A stretch of DNA of 29,124 nucleotides from Phlegmacium glaucopus (Eukaryota; Basidiomycota; Agaricomycetes; Agaricales; Cortinariaceae). The notes below the pieces were generated by a model. The model did not search any database. It was not told the origin of the DNA and saw nothing but the letters and a program-made list of their open reading frames with translations. This document shows, one piece after another, positions 10,801-21,345 of this stretch. The stretch spans positions 1 to 29,124 of the forward strand of contig MU130298.1 in NCBI GenBank assembly GCA_015039465.1, read 5' to 3'. The position numbers were made by a program, and so were the translations under genes. Each line of letters opens with the position of its first letter. The stretch's first letter is position 1.

Positions 10801-10941
10801 GCTGGTAAACACCAAGGGTACACCTGACCCTTGAACAAGGGTAGGGGTTTCTGTGGGGTTCAACATTCTGTACCCTGACCCCGACCCTCCAAACCCTTAC
10901 CCTTCTACCCCTGGGGTTTTCAAAACCCTTGAACAACACTA
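10801..10941 (-). repeat. hAT right subterminal GGGT/ACCC cluster and terminus
   Basis: Counterpart of the left cluster: AAGGGTA, GACCCTTG, GTAGGGGTT, ACCCTGACCCCGACCC and ACCCTTACCC, closing with the terminus CAACACTA. The second copy of the 8-bp target duplication follows at 10942-10949. Confidence 0.65.
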
Positions 10942-12053
10942 CTTGTTTTCTTGACAGTCCTTGATCTTATTGAGGATCATAAAGTCTTTAAGAATGACAC
11001 AAATCTTGGACAAACACCCATTGAGCAGCAGTTAGCTGTTACCCTTTTCCAAATGGGAAGATATGGAAATGGTGCCAGCATTGAAGACATTGCTCGTGCT
11101 GCGGGGTGTTCTGAAGGTTCTGTGGAAAACTACACAAATCACTGTTTTGAGGCAATCCTCTCCCTCCAGAGCCAATTTGTCCGAAAGCTGGCACCAGCTG
11201 AGAAGGAGGTAGAGAAAGAAAGGATGGATAATCATCTGGGTTTCTGGGGATCATGGGGGGATGGTTGGGTTATGTATAATGGTACCATTGTTGTCCTCTA
11301 CTGCAAACCAGGAAAGAATGGAGATGCATATTACACCTGGAAAGCAAATTATGGCCTTAATGTCCAAGTACGTGTTCATTTAACTATTAGTTCACTTTCT
11401 AAACTTTATTTTAGATAGGAAACACACCCTCAAACCTTCAAATTGTTGATTTTACCCATGGAATGACTGGTTCTGCCCATGATGCAACTGCTTTTGAGCA
11501 TACAACAGCTGCAGTACATCCTGATTGGTTTTTTGATGGAGAAGAATTTGCATGGGCAGACTCAGCTTATGTGGTCAATTCCAGAACAATCCCTGTCCAT
11601 AAAAAACCAGCATCTCTTGAACCTATGAATGCCTTATTTGACAAGGTAGTAGCAACCCTTCGTGTTCGCTCTGAGCATTGCATTGGTGCTCTCAAGGGCC
11701 CTTTTCAGTGTTTGTGTGGGCTCCGGGTCCATATCAACTCCAACAAGGATCACTATGAAGCTTGTCAATGGATTTCAGTTGCAATTATCCTTCACAACCT
11801 TATTATTGATGTTGAAGGAAGCAAGTCTGTAGAGTACTTTGGGAATGGTCCTGACGAAGAGGAGGAAGATACTGGTATTCATCAAGAAAATGACAGAGTA
11901 GATATTATCATATTAATGACAATGATGCAAAATGTAGGCAATTAGTTGAGGAATTATGGGTATTGCAACATCATTAGCTATAGCAATTGTAGAGAATAGA
12001 ATCAACCATCAATAAAGAAAGATGAAGAAGTTCAGGAAAAAGAAATGATTAAT

Positions 12054-13355
12054 TTAAAAATCCTCAGAGCTGGATGAGATTTCCTCCCAGTCAGGGCTAA
12101 ACTCCCGAACAGCCATTTTCTGACATTTTGTGGATTGAGAGGAACCATCGTTTTCGAGAGCTTTGATCTTCTCCTGAGCTTGTTTGATGGTCCACAAGCC
12201 AATCTTTACCTCATCGAGGATCTGCTTATGCAGCTCAAGGTTGATGCGGCTTTGATTTTGGGCCTTCTGGGCAGCAAGATTCTCACTGCAGAAAAAGAAA
12301 AGAGAAGGTAGTGTTGATGTAAGAATAACATACCGTTGAATTTCCATTAAAGTATCTGCAAGTGAACATTTCTGGGGGAGCTTCAAGACAGCTTTATGAG
12401 CATTTTCAATGGCATCATGGGAGGCCGAAGCTGGTTTGGGACCACACTGAGGCCCTGGAGTCTTTTCTGCTATGTTTGGATGTTGTGGATTGGTGTTCAC
12501 CAAACCATATGCATCATTACCAAATGACTGCTCTCACTGGGGTGTTGGAGGTGCAACAGTAGGGACTTGTTCATTCAGTAACCTGGGGTTGATGTTACTG
12601 TTGTAAGGGGTGTTCCTGTTTTCATCAGGTGGCTGGTACCAGACCGTCTTTGAACCCTGTGGACCAAGAGCAGTAGTGATGACAATTGGAGTGACATTCA
12701 GACGAGAGGCCCAGATACAATGAAGGGTGGGGAAGAAGGGAAACTCCTTCTCAATTTCCTCTGGAAAATTAATAAATAAGTGGATTGCCAGATAAATCAA
12801 AAGATAGCCATGCACTCCAAATGTTGACGGCATGTGGAGGGGTCTCAACACAAAGACCATCACCCATGATGTAGAAGGAAAGGGTTTCCTCACTACCTTG
12901 CGAGCCATCCTCGTTTTCTTGAACACCTTCACCAGTTTGACGGAGCCACTTAGCATGTTTCTTGTATATGGTCTTAAGGCTGGAACCAAAGTTGTAAGAG
13001 AATGGTTAACACAGGAAATAAGGTTCTTACCTTTCAAGCTTGCTCTTGACATGGTCACAAACTGTGTTGGGATTAACAGTGAACAGTTCCAGCAGGATAG
13101 CCTCAGCAATCCTGGTATATACAGTAACCTTGGTTTCACCACTGATGTTCTGTTTACAAGCCATGTTAGATGGTTTCAAACTGAAGATATAAGCAAACAT
13201 ACCTCAGCCACATTCTTTTTACCATAGAGAACACAATAGTTTTCAGTTTTTTCAATCTCATCCAGAAGAGCCCAGACAGCCGAGGAGTTGTTTGCTGACC
13301 AGTTTATTTCAAGAATTTGGGGTTTCTCAGCCTTGTCAGCCGCAGTACGAGCCAT
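12054..13355 (-). pseudogene. Harbinger Myb/SANT-like accessory protein, with one in-frame TGA
   Basis: Five exons on the minus strand (13355-13203, 13149-13031, 12979-12816, 12760-12334, 12285-12054) with four GT-AG introns of 48-55 bp and consistent phases, 364 codons before the stop. The N-terminus MARTAADKAEKPQILEINWS is followed by a W-W-spaced Myb/SANT-like helix set (NWSANNSSAVWALLDEIEK, SLKTIYKKHAKWLRQTGEG). A conserved block follows (KEFPFFPTLH, then TPIVITTALGPQG), then a charged C-terminal helix region (AAQKAQNQSRINLELHKQIL). This is the family of DNA-binding partners that accompany Harbinger nucleases and help them into the nucleus and onto the inverted repeats; here it faces the transposase tail to tail. 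Codon 221 is TGA (12534-12536), with the same frame continuing on both sides, so it is a point nonsense change, compatible with CGA to TGA. Confidence 0.88.
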
Positions 13356-13465
13356 GACAGTTAATAACAAGTAGAAATAGGCAAAGGAGTGTGAGGAAGT
13401 GGCTGTTAAATGCAGTTTGTACAAAGGATGATGCATTGAACGCACCGGTCACAAAGGGTCACAGC

Positions 13466-13532
13466 GCGGACTCTCAAGTTTATATTATATAATCTGATGG
13501 CTAAGCGTGCTGTGCCCAGCTTTGAACATTCC
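13466..13532 (-). repeat. Harbinger right terminal inverted repeat
   Basis: Reverse-complement partner of 4758-4845: GCGGACTCTCAAG, the AT-rich core, then CAGCTTTGAACATTCC at the outer end. The next element starts only a few bases outside it. Confidence 0.85.
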
Positions 13533-13537
13533 TATTA

Positions 13538-14743
13538 GGGACGTTTAAAGTTGAACGCAGCTCACATTTGCAGCTCGTATCTCGCAGCAGCACATGAGGA
13601 TTTGTCATTGGTCACAAAATATCACACGCCACGTCACCATCAAAATATTTTTTGAACTTGCTTACGTGGGGCCAAGCAAATGAGATTAGATTGTAAAAAT
13701 TGCCTCTTGACTGTAGTTGAGGCAAAAATGTACTGATTCTGCATAATTCTGCCAAAATACAACTTATCTATCATGAGAAAAGGCTGAAATGGCACCTGAT
13801 GGCTTTAGAATAGCTGGCAGTTATTAGGGATGCTGAAGTTCAGTTTGGTTTGGTTTGGGACCCATTTTCTCAGAACCAGAACCAGAACCAGAACTGAACC
13901 AACAGAACCGGTTCTCTTGGTTTGGTTCTGGTTCAGAACCAGTTCAAACCATAAGAACCAGTTAAAAATAGACTTTTGTTAGGATATCACCAATTAGACA
14001 AGAAATTCTCATTTCAAATTTTATTTTCTAAAATTACATCTTATTTCTTAGAAATAAATATATCTTGAAATTTGAGGCCAGAATTTTGTAGTATTGGTGT
14101 TATAACTATGACATCACTAAAAGTAAACATGAAAAGAAAAAAAATACTACTAAATCATTTTGCCCACTAGTGACAACTTTGAATTGGATTCTTGCAATAG
14201 GAGTATATTAATATTAATAAAACCTGAAGTTATAAAGTAAATGAGACATATTATTGATTATGTACTATGCCAGACCAAAAAATGATGTATTTCTGATTGG
14301 AAATATATTGTGCTGGTGACTTGAATAAATATTTTCATTAAAGATACAGGTACATTGTGCCATTTAACCTGTAAAATAATGCAAATAAGTAAATATATTA
14401 CTTAAATGTTTGCCTTGGGATATAGTGGTTCAGAATGGTTTGAACCAGTTCAGAACTGGTTCTCAGATTTCTGGCCAATCAAGAACCAGAACCAGAACCA
14501 GATGGCTGAGGCCGAACCAGAACCCGGACTGAACCAGATACTTGGTTTGGTTTGGTTGGTTCTGGTTCTTGGACTGGTTCAGAACTGAACTTCGGCATCC
14601 CTAGCAGTTATCAAACAGTTATCTTATCAACTATATTTGGAGCTTGGAAATATCTCTGTGATGTCGGCAACAGTCACAGATGCACGTGCTGCTGTGAGAT
14701 GCGAGATGCGAATGTGAGCTGCGTTCAACTTTGAACATCCTTA
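13538..14743. mobile_element. Non-autonomous Harbinger-related element directly abutting the full element
   Basis: The left end, GGGACGTTTAAAGTTGAACG continuing to CGCAGCAGCACATG, is mirrored by the right end (CACGTGCTGCTGTGAGATGC running to GCGTTCAACTTTGAACATCC). The outermost part, GTTCAAAG, is shared with the large Harbinger element, so they belong to related families. TTA lies at 13535-13537 on the left and TTG at 14744-14746 on the right, a possible 3-bp target copy with one change. Without the nested MITE the element is only about 0.4 kb and non-coding. Exact right terminus uncertain by a few bases. Confidence 0.8.
13825..14603. mobile_element. MITE 2: 779-bp non-autonomous hAT-type element with GGTTC/GAACC arms
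   Basis: Ends are TAGGGATGCTGAAGTTCAG and its inverse CTTCGGCATCCCTA, flanked by the identical 8-bp repeat GCAGTTAT (13817-13824 and 14604-14611). The arms carry many GGTTTGG, GGTTCTG and GAACCAGAACC motifs in both orientations around an AT-rich centre. Design and terminus (TAGGG, then AGTTCAG) resemble MITE 1, suggesting related families. No coding capacity; small ORFs in the right arm are repeat artefacts. Confidence 0.92.
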
Positions 14744-15147
14744 TTGGGGTGTTGTGTTGGGTGATGGAGACACGTCACAATACTGTACCATTTCATTCAA
14801 TTCGGCAGTAATGTGTAACAGGCCCTTCAAATTCAGTGAAATGTAATGGCAGTCACAGTAGGTTTGCCCAAGTGCTGAAATCATCTGAAAATTCAAAAGA
14901 AAATGCTTTAAAAATTCAAAAAACAATCATCAAGGCATTTTCTATTGTATTTAAGTGTTTTATGTCATTCCAAGCAGGTTTACAATGAACTGTGTGAATG
15001 TGATTGCATCTGAGTGAACTTGGTGAGATTTTGCCATGGTCAAGTGGCTGTCAACCAAGTATTTACCCATGACAGTCTCACTCTCATCAATTCAGTCAAC
15101 AAGGGAGTAAACTATCATCTTTCCAATCATCTCTGTCATGGTGTTGC
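14744..15147. other. No gene recognised
   Basis: Flanking DNA between the Harbinger-type element and a Copia-like LTR. Only short ORFs without motifs or splice structure are present. Confidence 0.4.
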
Positions 15148-15400
15148 TGTTAGGGCAACCTACATATAAGAGGAGACAGGACTCTAGGGAGAGTATACAG
15201 TCTATAAAGACTAGGTAACAGTAGCAATAAGCTAGCAAAGTAGGGGGTTCCAGTTAATAATGAGATAAGGCAGTGATTACTGACTACTACTCGAAATAAG
15301 GTGGTAGCCAAACAGTAGCAAATAAGTATGTAAGCAAGTCAAAAAAAGAATAAAATATAAACATTGAATATGGTATGTACCTCAGGGTTATCCCCTGACA
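15148..15400 (-). mobile_element. Copia-like LTR (3' LTR remnant), 253 bp, minus orientation
   Basis: Read on the minus strand it starts TGTCAGGGGATAACC and ends TTGCCCTAACA, giving near-complementary TGTCAGGG and CCCTAACA termini. A purine tract (GAGGGGGTGA, minus strand) lies directly upstream, as expected of a polypurine tract next to a 3' LTR. The purine tract ends an open frame (QLSASRMLHLNEGVMSG) that could be the tail of an internal coding region. No matching 5-bp repeat flanks it, which fits a truncated element more than a solo LTR. Confidence 0.6.
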
Positions 15401-15839
15401 TCACCCCCTCATTAAGGTGCAACATCCTCGATGCACTTAGCTGGTAGAATTGTATCCCAGGTTTGGGCTTGGGCTGTAACTTGATGTTGGTTAAATTGGT
15501 TGAATGGTTTGGTGGGAGAGGCAAGTCAGGTATGAGTCAGAAGACAATGATGATGATGATGAAGATGAGGAGGATCTTGGAGATAGTGGTAATGATGGTG
15601 ATGAGAATGAGGGTAGAAGTGGAAAGGAATATGGTAATGAAGATAAAGGTGAAGGTGGAGGTGAAGGTGGGCCCCACGGTGAAGAAGGCGGTTTGGATGA
15701 GTGGGTCAGGGATGATAAGAATGATCCAAAGGAGAGTTTGTAGTTGGCAGCAATGGCAGCCAGAGACGTTGACTTCTTCAACCTTGCTGAGGTAGACATA
15801 TAGAAAGGGTCATTCTTGCACTTTATACCACCATACCGT
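15401..15839. other. Low-complexity region upstream of the Copia-like LTR
   Basis: Contains GAT/GAA/GGT-rich repeats (15540-15700). They read as an acidic Asp/Glu/Gly-rich peptide on the plus strand (15504-15743) and a Ser/Pro-rich peptide on the minus strand (15799-15491). Triplet-repeat composition keeps several frames open at once, so neither can be called a gene with confidence. The minus strand runs into the LTR and would be the sense strand of that element. Confidence 0.35.
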
Positions 15840-16012
15840 TGTCGCGCACCAATACTGATTGGTAGCGTGAGAAGAAAGCTTAAAAGTCGCCATCATGAAA
15901 ATAAGCGGACTTTGAATTTGCTTACTTATTTTGGAAGCGGCCCTGAATCGCGTTCCTGGTCAACAAAACCATTCGTTCAACGATAACATCCTCATCGCTC
16001 ATCATATCCTCA

Positions 16013-16450
16013 ATGTCTTCCACTATGTTGTCTATCATTTACACTATCGACATGCTCCTTAACATCTACCATCTGTTTGTCCCTTGGCTAGTGATACAAC
16101 AAAGCGATCAATCTACTATTCGCATCGGTCATCGGCTCGCGTTTGATCGCATCTATGGCCCATCATTTCAAGAACGGCCCGTTTATGGACGCATCAGCTA
16201 CATCTCCCATTATGTCAAAGGCTTTGTCATTGTTGTTGTGGCTATGGACCCACAAGTCTTCGCCTCAGCTATCTATCTTGCCATACCTCGCTCCTGGATC
16301 TCACTCAGTCCCCTATCCTCACTCATCTACCTCTTATCTTATCATTCACTGCCAAAACCATCATTCACGCGGTACCTGAAGCCTTCCCACCCTCTTTATG
16401 ACAATTTAGGAAGTCCAGGAGGATCAGGACTAAGCAGGAATTGCAGATGA
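16013..16450 (+). other. 145-codon open frame inside repeat X
   Basis: Open from MSSTMLSIIYTIDMLLNIYH to GLSRNCR with several hydrophobic stretches (for example VKGFVIVVVAM). The same frame is open over the same length in copy 2 (23101-23538). I recognise no family. It lies where the U3 region of an LTR would be, and substitutions between copies are often non-synonymous, so it may be open by chance. Confidence 0.25.
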
Positions 16451-16810
16451 ATCAGCAGCAGAGGATTATTCTCGCAGAGTGTCAAGTGTTATCAAGGCTG
16501 CGTGACATGGGATCATGGGCAAGTAGTATTTTCTCGGGAACAAGGCTGCGCCTTTCAAGTGTTGACTCAGGACCTTTCACATTTTTGACATGACCACACG
16601 CCTATGGAGTCGATATATTTTTGCTATTGGACTATGTACACTGCCTTCTTTTCTTTTCTCTCGCACTTTGACACTTTACAGATTTTTTTATTGTTCCTTT
16701 TTCTTTTCCATTGTTCTTTTCTTCTCGCAGCTGTCCTCTCTTTATCTTTCTTCCTTTGACAGCGCGTACTTTGTTTCTTTTTATTGTTTTACATAGCCTC
16801 ATCCTTAGGG

Positions 16811-16818
16811 TATAAATA
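16811..16818 (+). promoter_or_regulatory. TATA box in repeat X copy 1
   Basis: TATAAATA preceded by CCTTAGGG and followed by GCTCTTTTGTACCAGGATAG, perfectly kept in copy 2 (23899-23906). Position in the last third of the repeat suits an LTR promoter. Confidence 0.6.
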
Positions 16819-19569
16819 CTGCTCTTTTGTACCAGGATAGGTAGTTCAGTTCAATTCATTCTTACCCCCCACTTTCATCATCTCAGTGGAATTCCAGTGA
16901 ATTCCTCCCTTAAGTTCGCTTTTCTTGCCCCTTACTGTCAATCTATCCCCTATCCCTCAACCGCTATAGTCTTACTGAAGACTCTCTCTTGCTCATCCTC
17001 ATCCTCGTCTTATACCTCATTCATCTTCCAAGACCTTCATCCTCCTCCTTCTCTTCTCTATTCCTTCCCCTAACCTCTGTGTGTTAAAAGTCAAGGTTAT
17101 ACCTTCCCTAAACGAACGACAGGGAGTCTCTTGACCTAAGGTCTGGTCCACTGCTCTCTGGTTGGTGTTTATATACAACAACAACAACGATTTATACCGT
17201 CCTGCAGTACAAGGAATGATGTCAGCTCTTTGCCTGAACCAAAATAGAAAGGATTTGACTAAAAGTGAGCAGTTGAAAGTGTCAGCTCTAAATAAGCTTA
17301 TGATAGAGCTTTCAAAGTCAATTGATGATGCCCTTAATTACCTTGTGTCCACCATAAATATTCAGATGTTAATACTGGAATATCCAAAGGAAACCTTCAG
17401 ACATGCCTAAGTTGAACTTTGACCAAGATTCTTCAATAAAGTGGGAAAAAGAATTGAATGATTCTTAAGTAAACCAATAGACAGCCTTTAGGTGCTCCTT
17501 GGCCTACAGAAACCAAAGGCACTCTCTGACTTTGATAACATTAACAAAAACATCAATGCACATTAAGAAAATAATAATAAGTCTTAGAGATTTTTTTTTT
17601 AAAAAAAATATAGATTAAAATGGGTATTTTAAATTTATTATTTTATTTAAGAGGGTAAAAATAAATTTAAAAATATAATATTTGAACAAGTATTTTTTAT
17701 ATCAATAACTCAATGGCACAATTTAATAATGAAAATTCAAATTAATTTATATTACATTAATAAAAATTTCCTTTTTTTGACCATTTTGTCATGATCTATT
17801 CCACAAAGAATCATATAGAATAAAGATTAATTTAAAAAGGTTATATTTGAACAAGTATTTGTTAAATTAGCTGATTTATGATAGTATCAGTTTACATTGA
17901 TTATATACTTTAATTATTAAATGTAGTTACTAATTTTTCCTATAGTTACTTTGTTAAATATTAAAAATAACAAAATAAACAACATGCAATATCAAGGCAT
18001 GAAAGCAATGCAGAATTATAACCCTCAGTGAAAGTATCTTTAAGATCCCTAAGCTCATGAACAAAAGCCTCAACAAAATGATTCTCTAGCTCAAGGATGA
18101 AACAGTGTGATGCCCACACAGGTTTTTTTGTTGTTCTTGGGGCCTAGCAGTAAAATATGCAGCAGATGAGCAATAGCATTATTTTAAAATATTTCCTGAT
18201 ATTTTCTGGCCTGCTTATGACAATTTCAGATGTCAGCAATGTCTTCTTGTCTACATGGCAGGATAAAGAGTAATCATATGTTCTAAAGGAGGAGAGTTGT
18301 GGGTAGCCAAGGTCATTCAGAGGACCTGCACTCCCCCATTCCTTCTATAAAAATGGATAAGATATTGTCAAGTTGTTGTAAAAAAAAATTAAAGCACATA
18401 TTGTCTTATTGCAAACTCTGGCAAAAATCCAGAAAAGAACTCATGATTTCAAGCTTCAATAACCAAGACATAAGTATCTCCCAGCTGATTAAGTATATAA
18501 TGAGACCCACCAGGATCAATGTCAGTGATAAGAATTTGCATGTTATGATTTAGAGAGTTGCCATGGATCTTATGTGTGTATAATGGCTAATTGTATTTAA
18601 TTAACATATTTTGCCACTCACCATTAATTTATATGGTGTGGAAAACACTGAGTGACTTTGTCATCTTTTCTGCTGACTTTATCCACTTTCTGTTGAGGGC
18701 AGTTTTATTTTTAGCTAAAGTGTTAATGTAAGAAGACACTATGTAGGTACATACATAAACACTTACAGACTTCATAATAACCACCACTAGTAATTCCTCA
18801 TATTCTTCAACTCCTTTGCAATTTCTGAGCCCTTGGAACGACAAATTTTTATCTCATCACTTGAATCTCTACATGAGAGTGACTGGAACCATTGAATGAT
18901 TGCCAATTGAAATGGCTATATATGTGATGTGTAAAATCATGTTAAATACAAAGGTTTGAATATGAACAAAAGATATCGCACTATAGAGTCTGAGTCAAGT
19001 TTTGTCTGACATTCAACAAATTCTTTAAGTTCACAATGTGGGCCACTGGTATTTGTTGCTACATTAATCTTCCTTTCAAGGATCATTTTGAACATGGCAG
19101 AGAATGCAGTTGGAGTGGAACAGATGAAAATGTATTGGATTCTTAAGTTCTTGTTGTTGTATTGGGTGGGCCACTCCTGCTTGATTGTTTGGATCATACA
19201 ATCCACTACCCTCACTAGGTCAATGTCAACAGACACATTGCTCATGGGGGTGGGAGATACATCTTAAATTGTTTCAGGGATATAAGCTAATTCACAGAAG
19301 AGGTCTGCATACCTTCAGGTTTTGGGCTGTCACCTTCCTCAATGGCATATCCATTCTGTGGGCATCTCTCCCAGACATTGTTCATGTCATATGCTTTTGG
19401 TAAATCAGTTAAAGTTCTATGGCGAGATCTAGGTGGACCATTGCTGGCACTACTGGTACTGTGTTTCTGTTTGAATGGCATTTATGGGTAGGCTTGAAAC
19501 TGCTGAAATAATTGATGTTGGCATGTTTGCATGTGTGATTTCACATCAGCAACCTTTCTTTCTAAAAGG

Positions 19570-20035
19570 TGTTAGGAAAAGGCACTTCTATATGTCTTTT
19601 TAGACTGAAGGTATTCATAAACATCTGTTGTCAGCTGATTCATGTTTATTTTTATCTCTGTCTGGTGTTGAGCTTTGATCCACATATATCAAAGCATATG
19701 GTAAGATTAATCAGCTACAAGCACAATATTATCTTTATCTGTAGCTTTTTGAGCTTGTATAGTTTAGCCTAGTCCCATCACTTAGCCTTTATGTTTGGAA
19801 TCATAGTCTTTATGATTTTTGTAGTAGTTTGATAAGCCAAAAAGGCAATGCCCATAATTAAAGAGAAAGTGATAAATTAATATCTAGAAAATCTGGAGTT
19901 AATTTAAACTACATGCCTCTTCAATGTGTGGAGATAAATCTTTAACTATTTTCTGTAGGTTTTGTGGAGATGCTATCTGGATGTCAAAGTAAAAAACTCA
20001 AACATTTCCTCAATATGAAGAGGAGATTAGACCAC
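19570..20035. repeat. Paralogous decayed segment, copy 1
   Basis: Matches 20920-21345 in direct orientation. Shared words include TTTTAGACTGAA, ACATCTGTTG, CAGCTGATTCATGTTTA, AATGCCCAT, ATTAAAGAGAA and ACATTTCCTCA. Divergence is considerable, with many indels. Confidence 0.7.
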
Positions 20036-20919
20036 TTTATTGTCACCAAATGTAATAGCAACATATATGTCAAAAAATGTAAAAACTAGATAGTAAATTA
20101 ACAATTAGTTAGATATCTGTTTATTGTATATATATTCAGGCCTACATCAACAAAGGCCTCTTTATTTTTCTGGATACTAAAGGCAACATCAAGAAGGAAT
20201 GCATAACAGAAGATTAAAACAGAGCAACTCAAGCCTCAAATATAGGGATTATTTGATGATGCAGAATTTAACAAACTTTAACCTGCTCTCTAAAGCATTG
20301 AATCCAACTCAGATTAGGATTATGCTTGCTTGCCATTGGTGCTTCAACATCCTTTAGAATCATTTTTTATATAACTGGTAAGAGGCCACCTAATTGTGAC
20401 TGATTTCTTCTCCATCTTCTTTGATTACAATCTCTTCTTTGTGACCAAAGACCATAATCTTCTTGGCAAGGGGCAGTCTATAATTTGAGTCAAGGATGTC
20501 AGGGAGATCAATGTCCAGGAATTTAAAATTGGTATTGTTCTTTTAATAACAGCAGTTTCAAAAAATTCCACACCACAGCTATTGCCAGAATCCAGGCCTA
20601 GATATTTAAATGATGTGATAGTAAATGAAAGAAAGTGGTCTAGCCATGTGCAAGTGATTTTTCTCTAATTATATAGATTGTTGAAGTGACAATAAAAGAT
20701 TCCCCAAACATGAGAATTGCTAGGAGCTGGAAGAATATCAAGACTGATTCTGAGTTGTTGGCCACATTGTTAATGTTAGTGTGGTTTCATATATTTCATC
20801 CTGTTCATAAAGCTCACTTATGTAAATTACTACAATACAGAGTGATCAGCCTCAGTGAAAGTGTTTTTAACATCTTTAAGCTTCTTGGCTTGTTGTACTG
20901 GACAAAAGCCTTAAAAAAG

Positions 20920-21345
20920 GGGGAAGGAACAATTAATATGTCATTTTAGACTGAATGTATTCACAGACATCTGTTGCCAGCTGATTCATGTTTAATTTCA
21001 TCTCTATATACTATTGAGCTTTAGTCCACATGATCAACAACTGTGTCAAGCCACATGGTATGGCTTAATCAGCTGGAAGGACAATATCATCTTCATCTAT
21101 AGGTTTTTTGAGGGGTTTGTGTGGCTGGCAGTGTCCAGGCTTCATGTTTGGGGTCGTTGTCTGTATGATATTTATAGCAGTTTGACAAGCTAAAGATGGA
21201 ATGCCCATGATTAAAGAGAAGTGATAAATTGATATTTAGAAAATGCAAAGTTAATCTACCTCTTTGATGCATAGAGATGGGTCTGCAACCTATCTCAGGG
21301 TGCTGTAGCAAAAACTAGAACATTTCCTCAGTACAAAGAACAGAA
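20920..21345. repeat. Paralogous decayed segment, copy 2
   Basis: Direct counterpart of 19570-20035. The adjoining upstream stretch (20840-20910) likewise matches 18020-18080 (CCTCAGTGAAAGT, ACAAAAGCC). Confidence 0.7.

Larger units (their letters stand above)
5206..10941 (-). mobile_element. hAT DNA transposon, 5,736 bp, inserted in the Harbinger transposase gene
   Basis: The left end reads TAGTGATGGGCACGGGTAAC. The right end, reverse-complemented, reads TAGTGTTGTTCAAGGGTTTT; both then run into AACCCC[A/C]GGGG. The inverted repeat is imperfect, but the flanking 8-bp CTTGTTTT copies are identical (5198-5205 and 10942-10949). Both ends have subterminal clusters of GGGT/ACCC motifs (5213-5375 and 10801-10930), probable transposase-binding arrays by analogy with other hATs. 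The element carries one transposase gene on its minus strand (9260 to 5416) and a roughly 166-bp tandem repeat array between that gene's 5' end and the right terminus. It has itself been invaded by a 688-bp MITE. Confidence 0.93.
4923..11945 (+). pseudogene. Harbinger DDE transposase, split by hAT insertion, frameshifted, Asn in place of first catalytic Asp
   Basis: Coding pieces are about 4923-5205, then 10950-11367, a GT-AG intron (11368-11414, 47 bp), then 11415-11945. The hAT lies between 5205 and 10950; dropping it with one copy of its target duplication keeps the frame (PLVFLTVLDLIEDH spans the junction). The order is helix-turn-helix-like (QTPIEQQLAVTLFQMGRYG, then AGCSEGSVENYT) and then the DDE_4 nuclease. 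The family's first catalytic site, usually D-G-T, reads N-G-T here (codon 11278-11280, AAT). The second Asp is in GSAHDATAFE (11481) and the Glu in VRSEHCIG (11673). At the 5' end the ATG frame from 4923 stops at 5034, while the downstream frame is open only after a TAA at 5012. No GT donor exists between them, so I infer a frameshift at 5015-5034. The C-terminus is acidic (DEEEEDTG). In function it would cut and paste DNA at the inverted repeats with the Myb-like partner, but the damage argues that it is dead. Confidence 0.9.
4758..13532 (+). mobile_element. PIF/Harbinger DNA transposon, interrupted by a nested hAT element
   Basis: The ends are long inverted repeats (4758-4845 and 13466-13532). 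Both contain GTTCAAAGCTGGGC and the block CAGCACGCTTAGCCATCAGA continuing through TATATAATATAAACTTGAG. TTA lies outside the left end (4755-4757) and again at 13535-13537, which fits the 3-bp TWA target duplication of this superfamily if the right end extends two bases further; the exact right terminus is uncertain by 2 bp. Inside are two tail-to-tail genes, a DDE transposase (+) and a Myb/SANT-like protein (-), the usual two-gene Harbinger set. Removing the 5,736-bp hAT insertion and one copy of its 8-bp duplication leaves an element of about 3.0 kb, a normal Harbinger size. Both genes are damaged, so it is probably immobile. Confidence 0.9.
15840..17196 (+). mobile_element. LTR-like repeat family X, copy 1 (CpG-intact)
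   Basis: Starts TGTCGCGCACCAATACTGAT and ends about AACAACGATTTATA. It is homologous over its length to 22928-24275 and, for the 81 bp available, to 29044-29124. A TATA box at 16811 followed by a pyrimidine-rich leader is typical of a U3-R-U5 arrangement. ATACCGT flanks both sides (15833-15839 and 17194-17200), a candidate target duplication of 4-7 bp. No reverse transcriptase or integrase lies next to it, so a solo LTR is the best reading. The terminal dinucleotide is not the usual CA, which leaves the class open. Confidence 0.7.

Noticed and set aside
12832..13227. 131-codon plus-strand ORF
   Set aside because: Opposite strand of the Myb-like gene, whose exons and splice phases fit fully.
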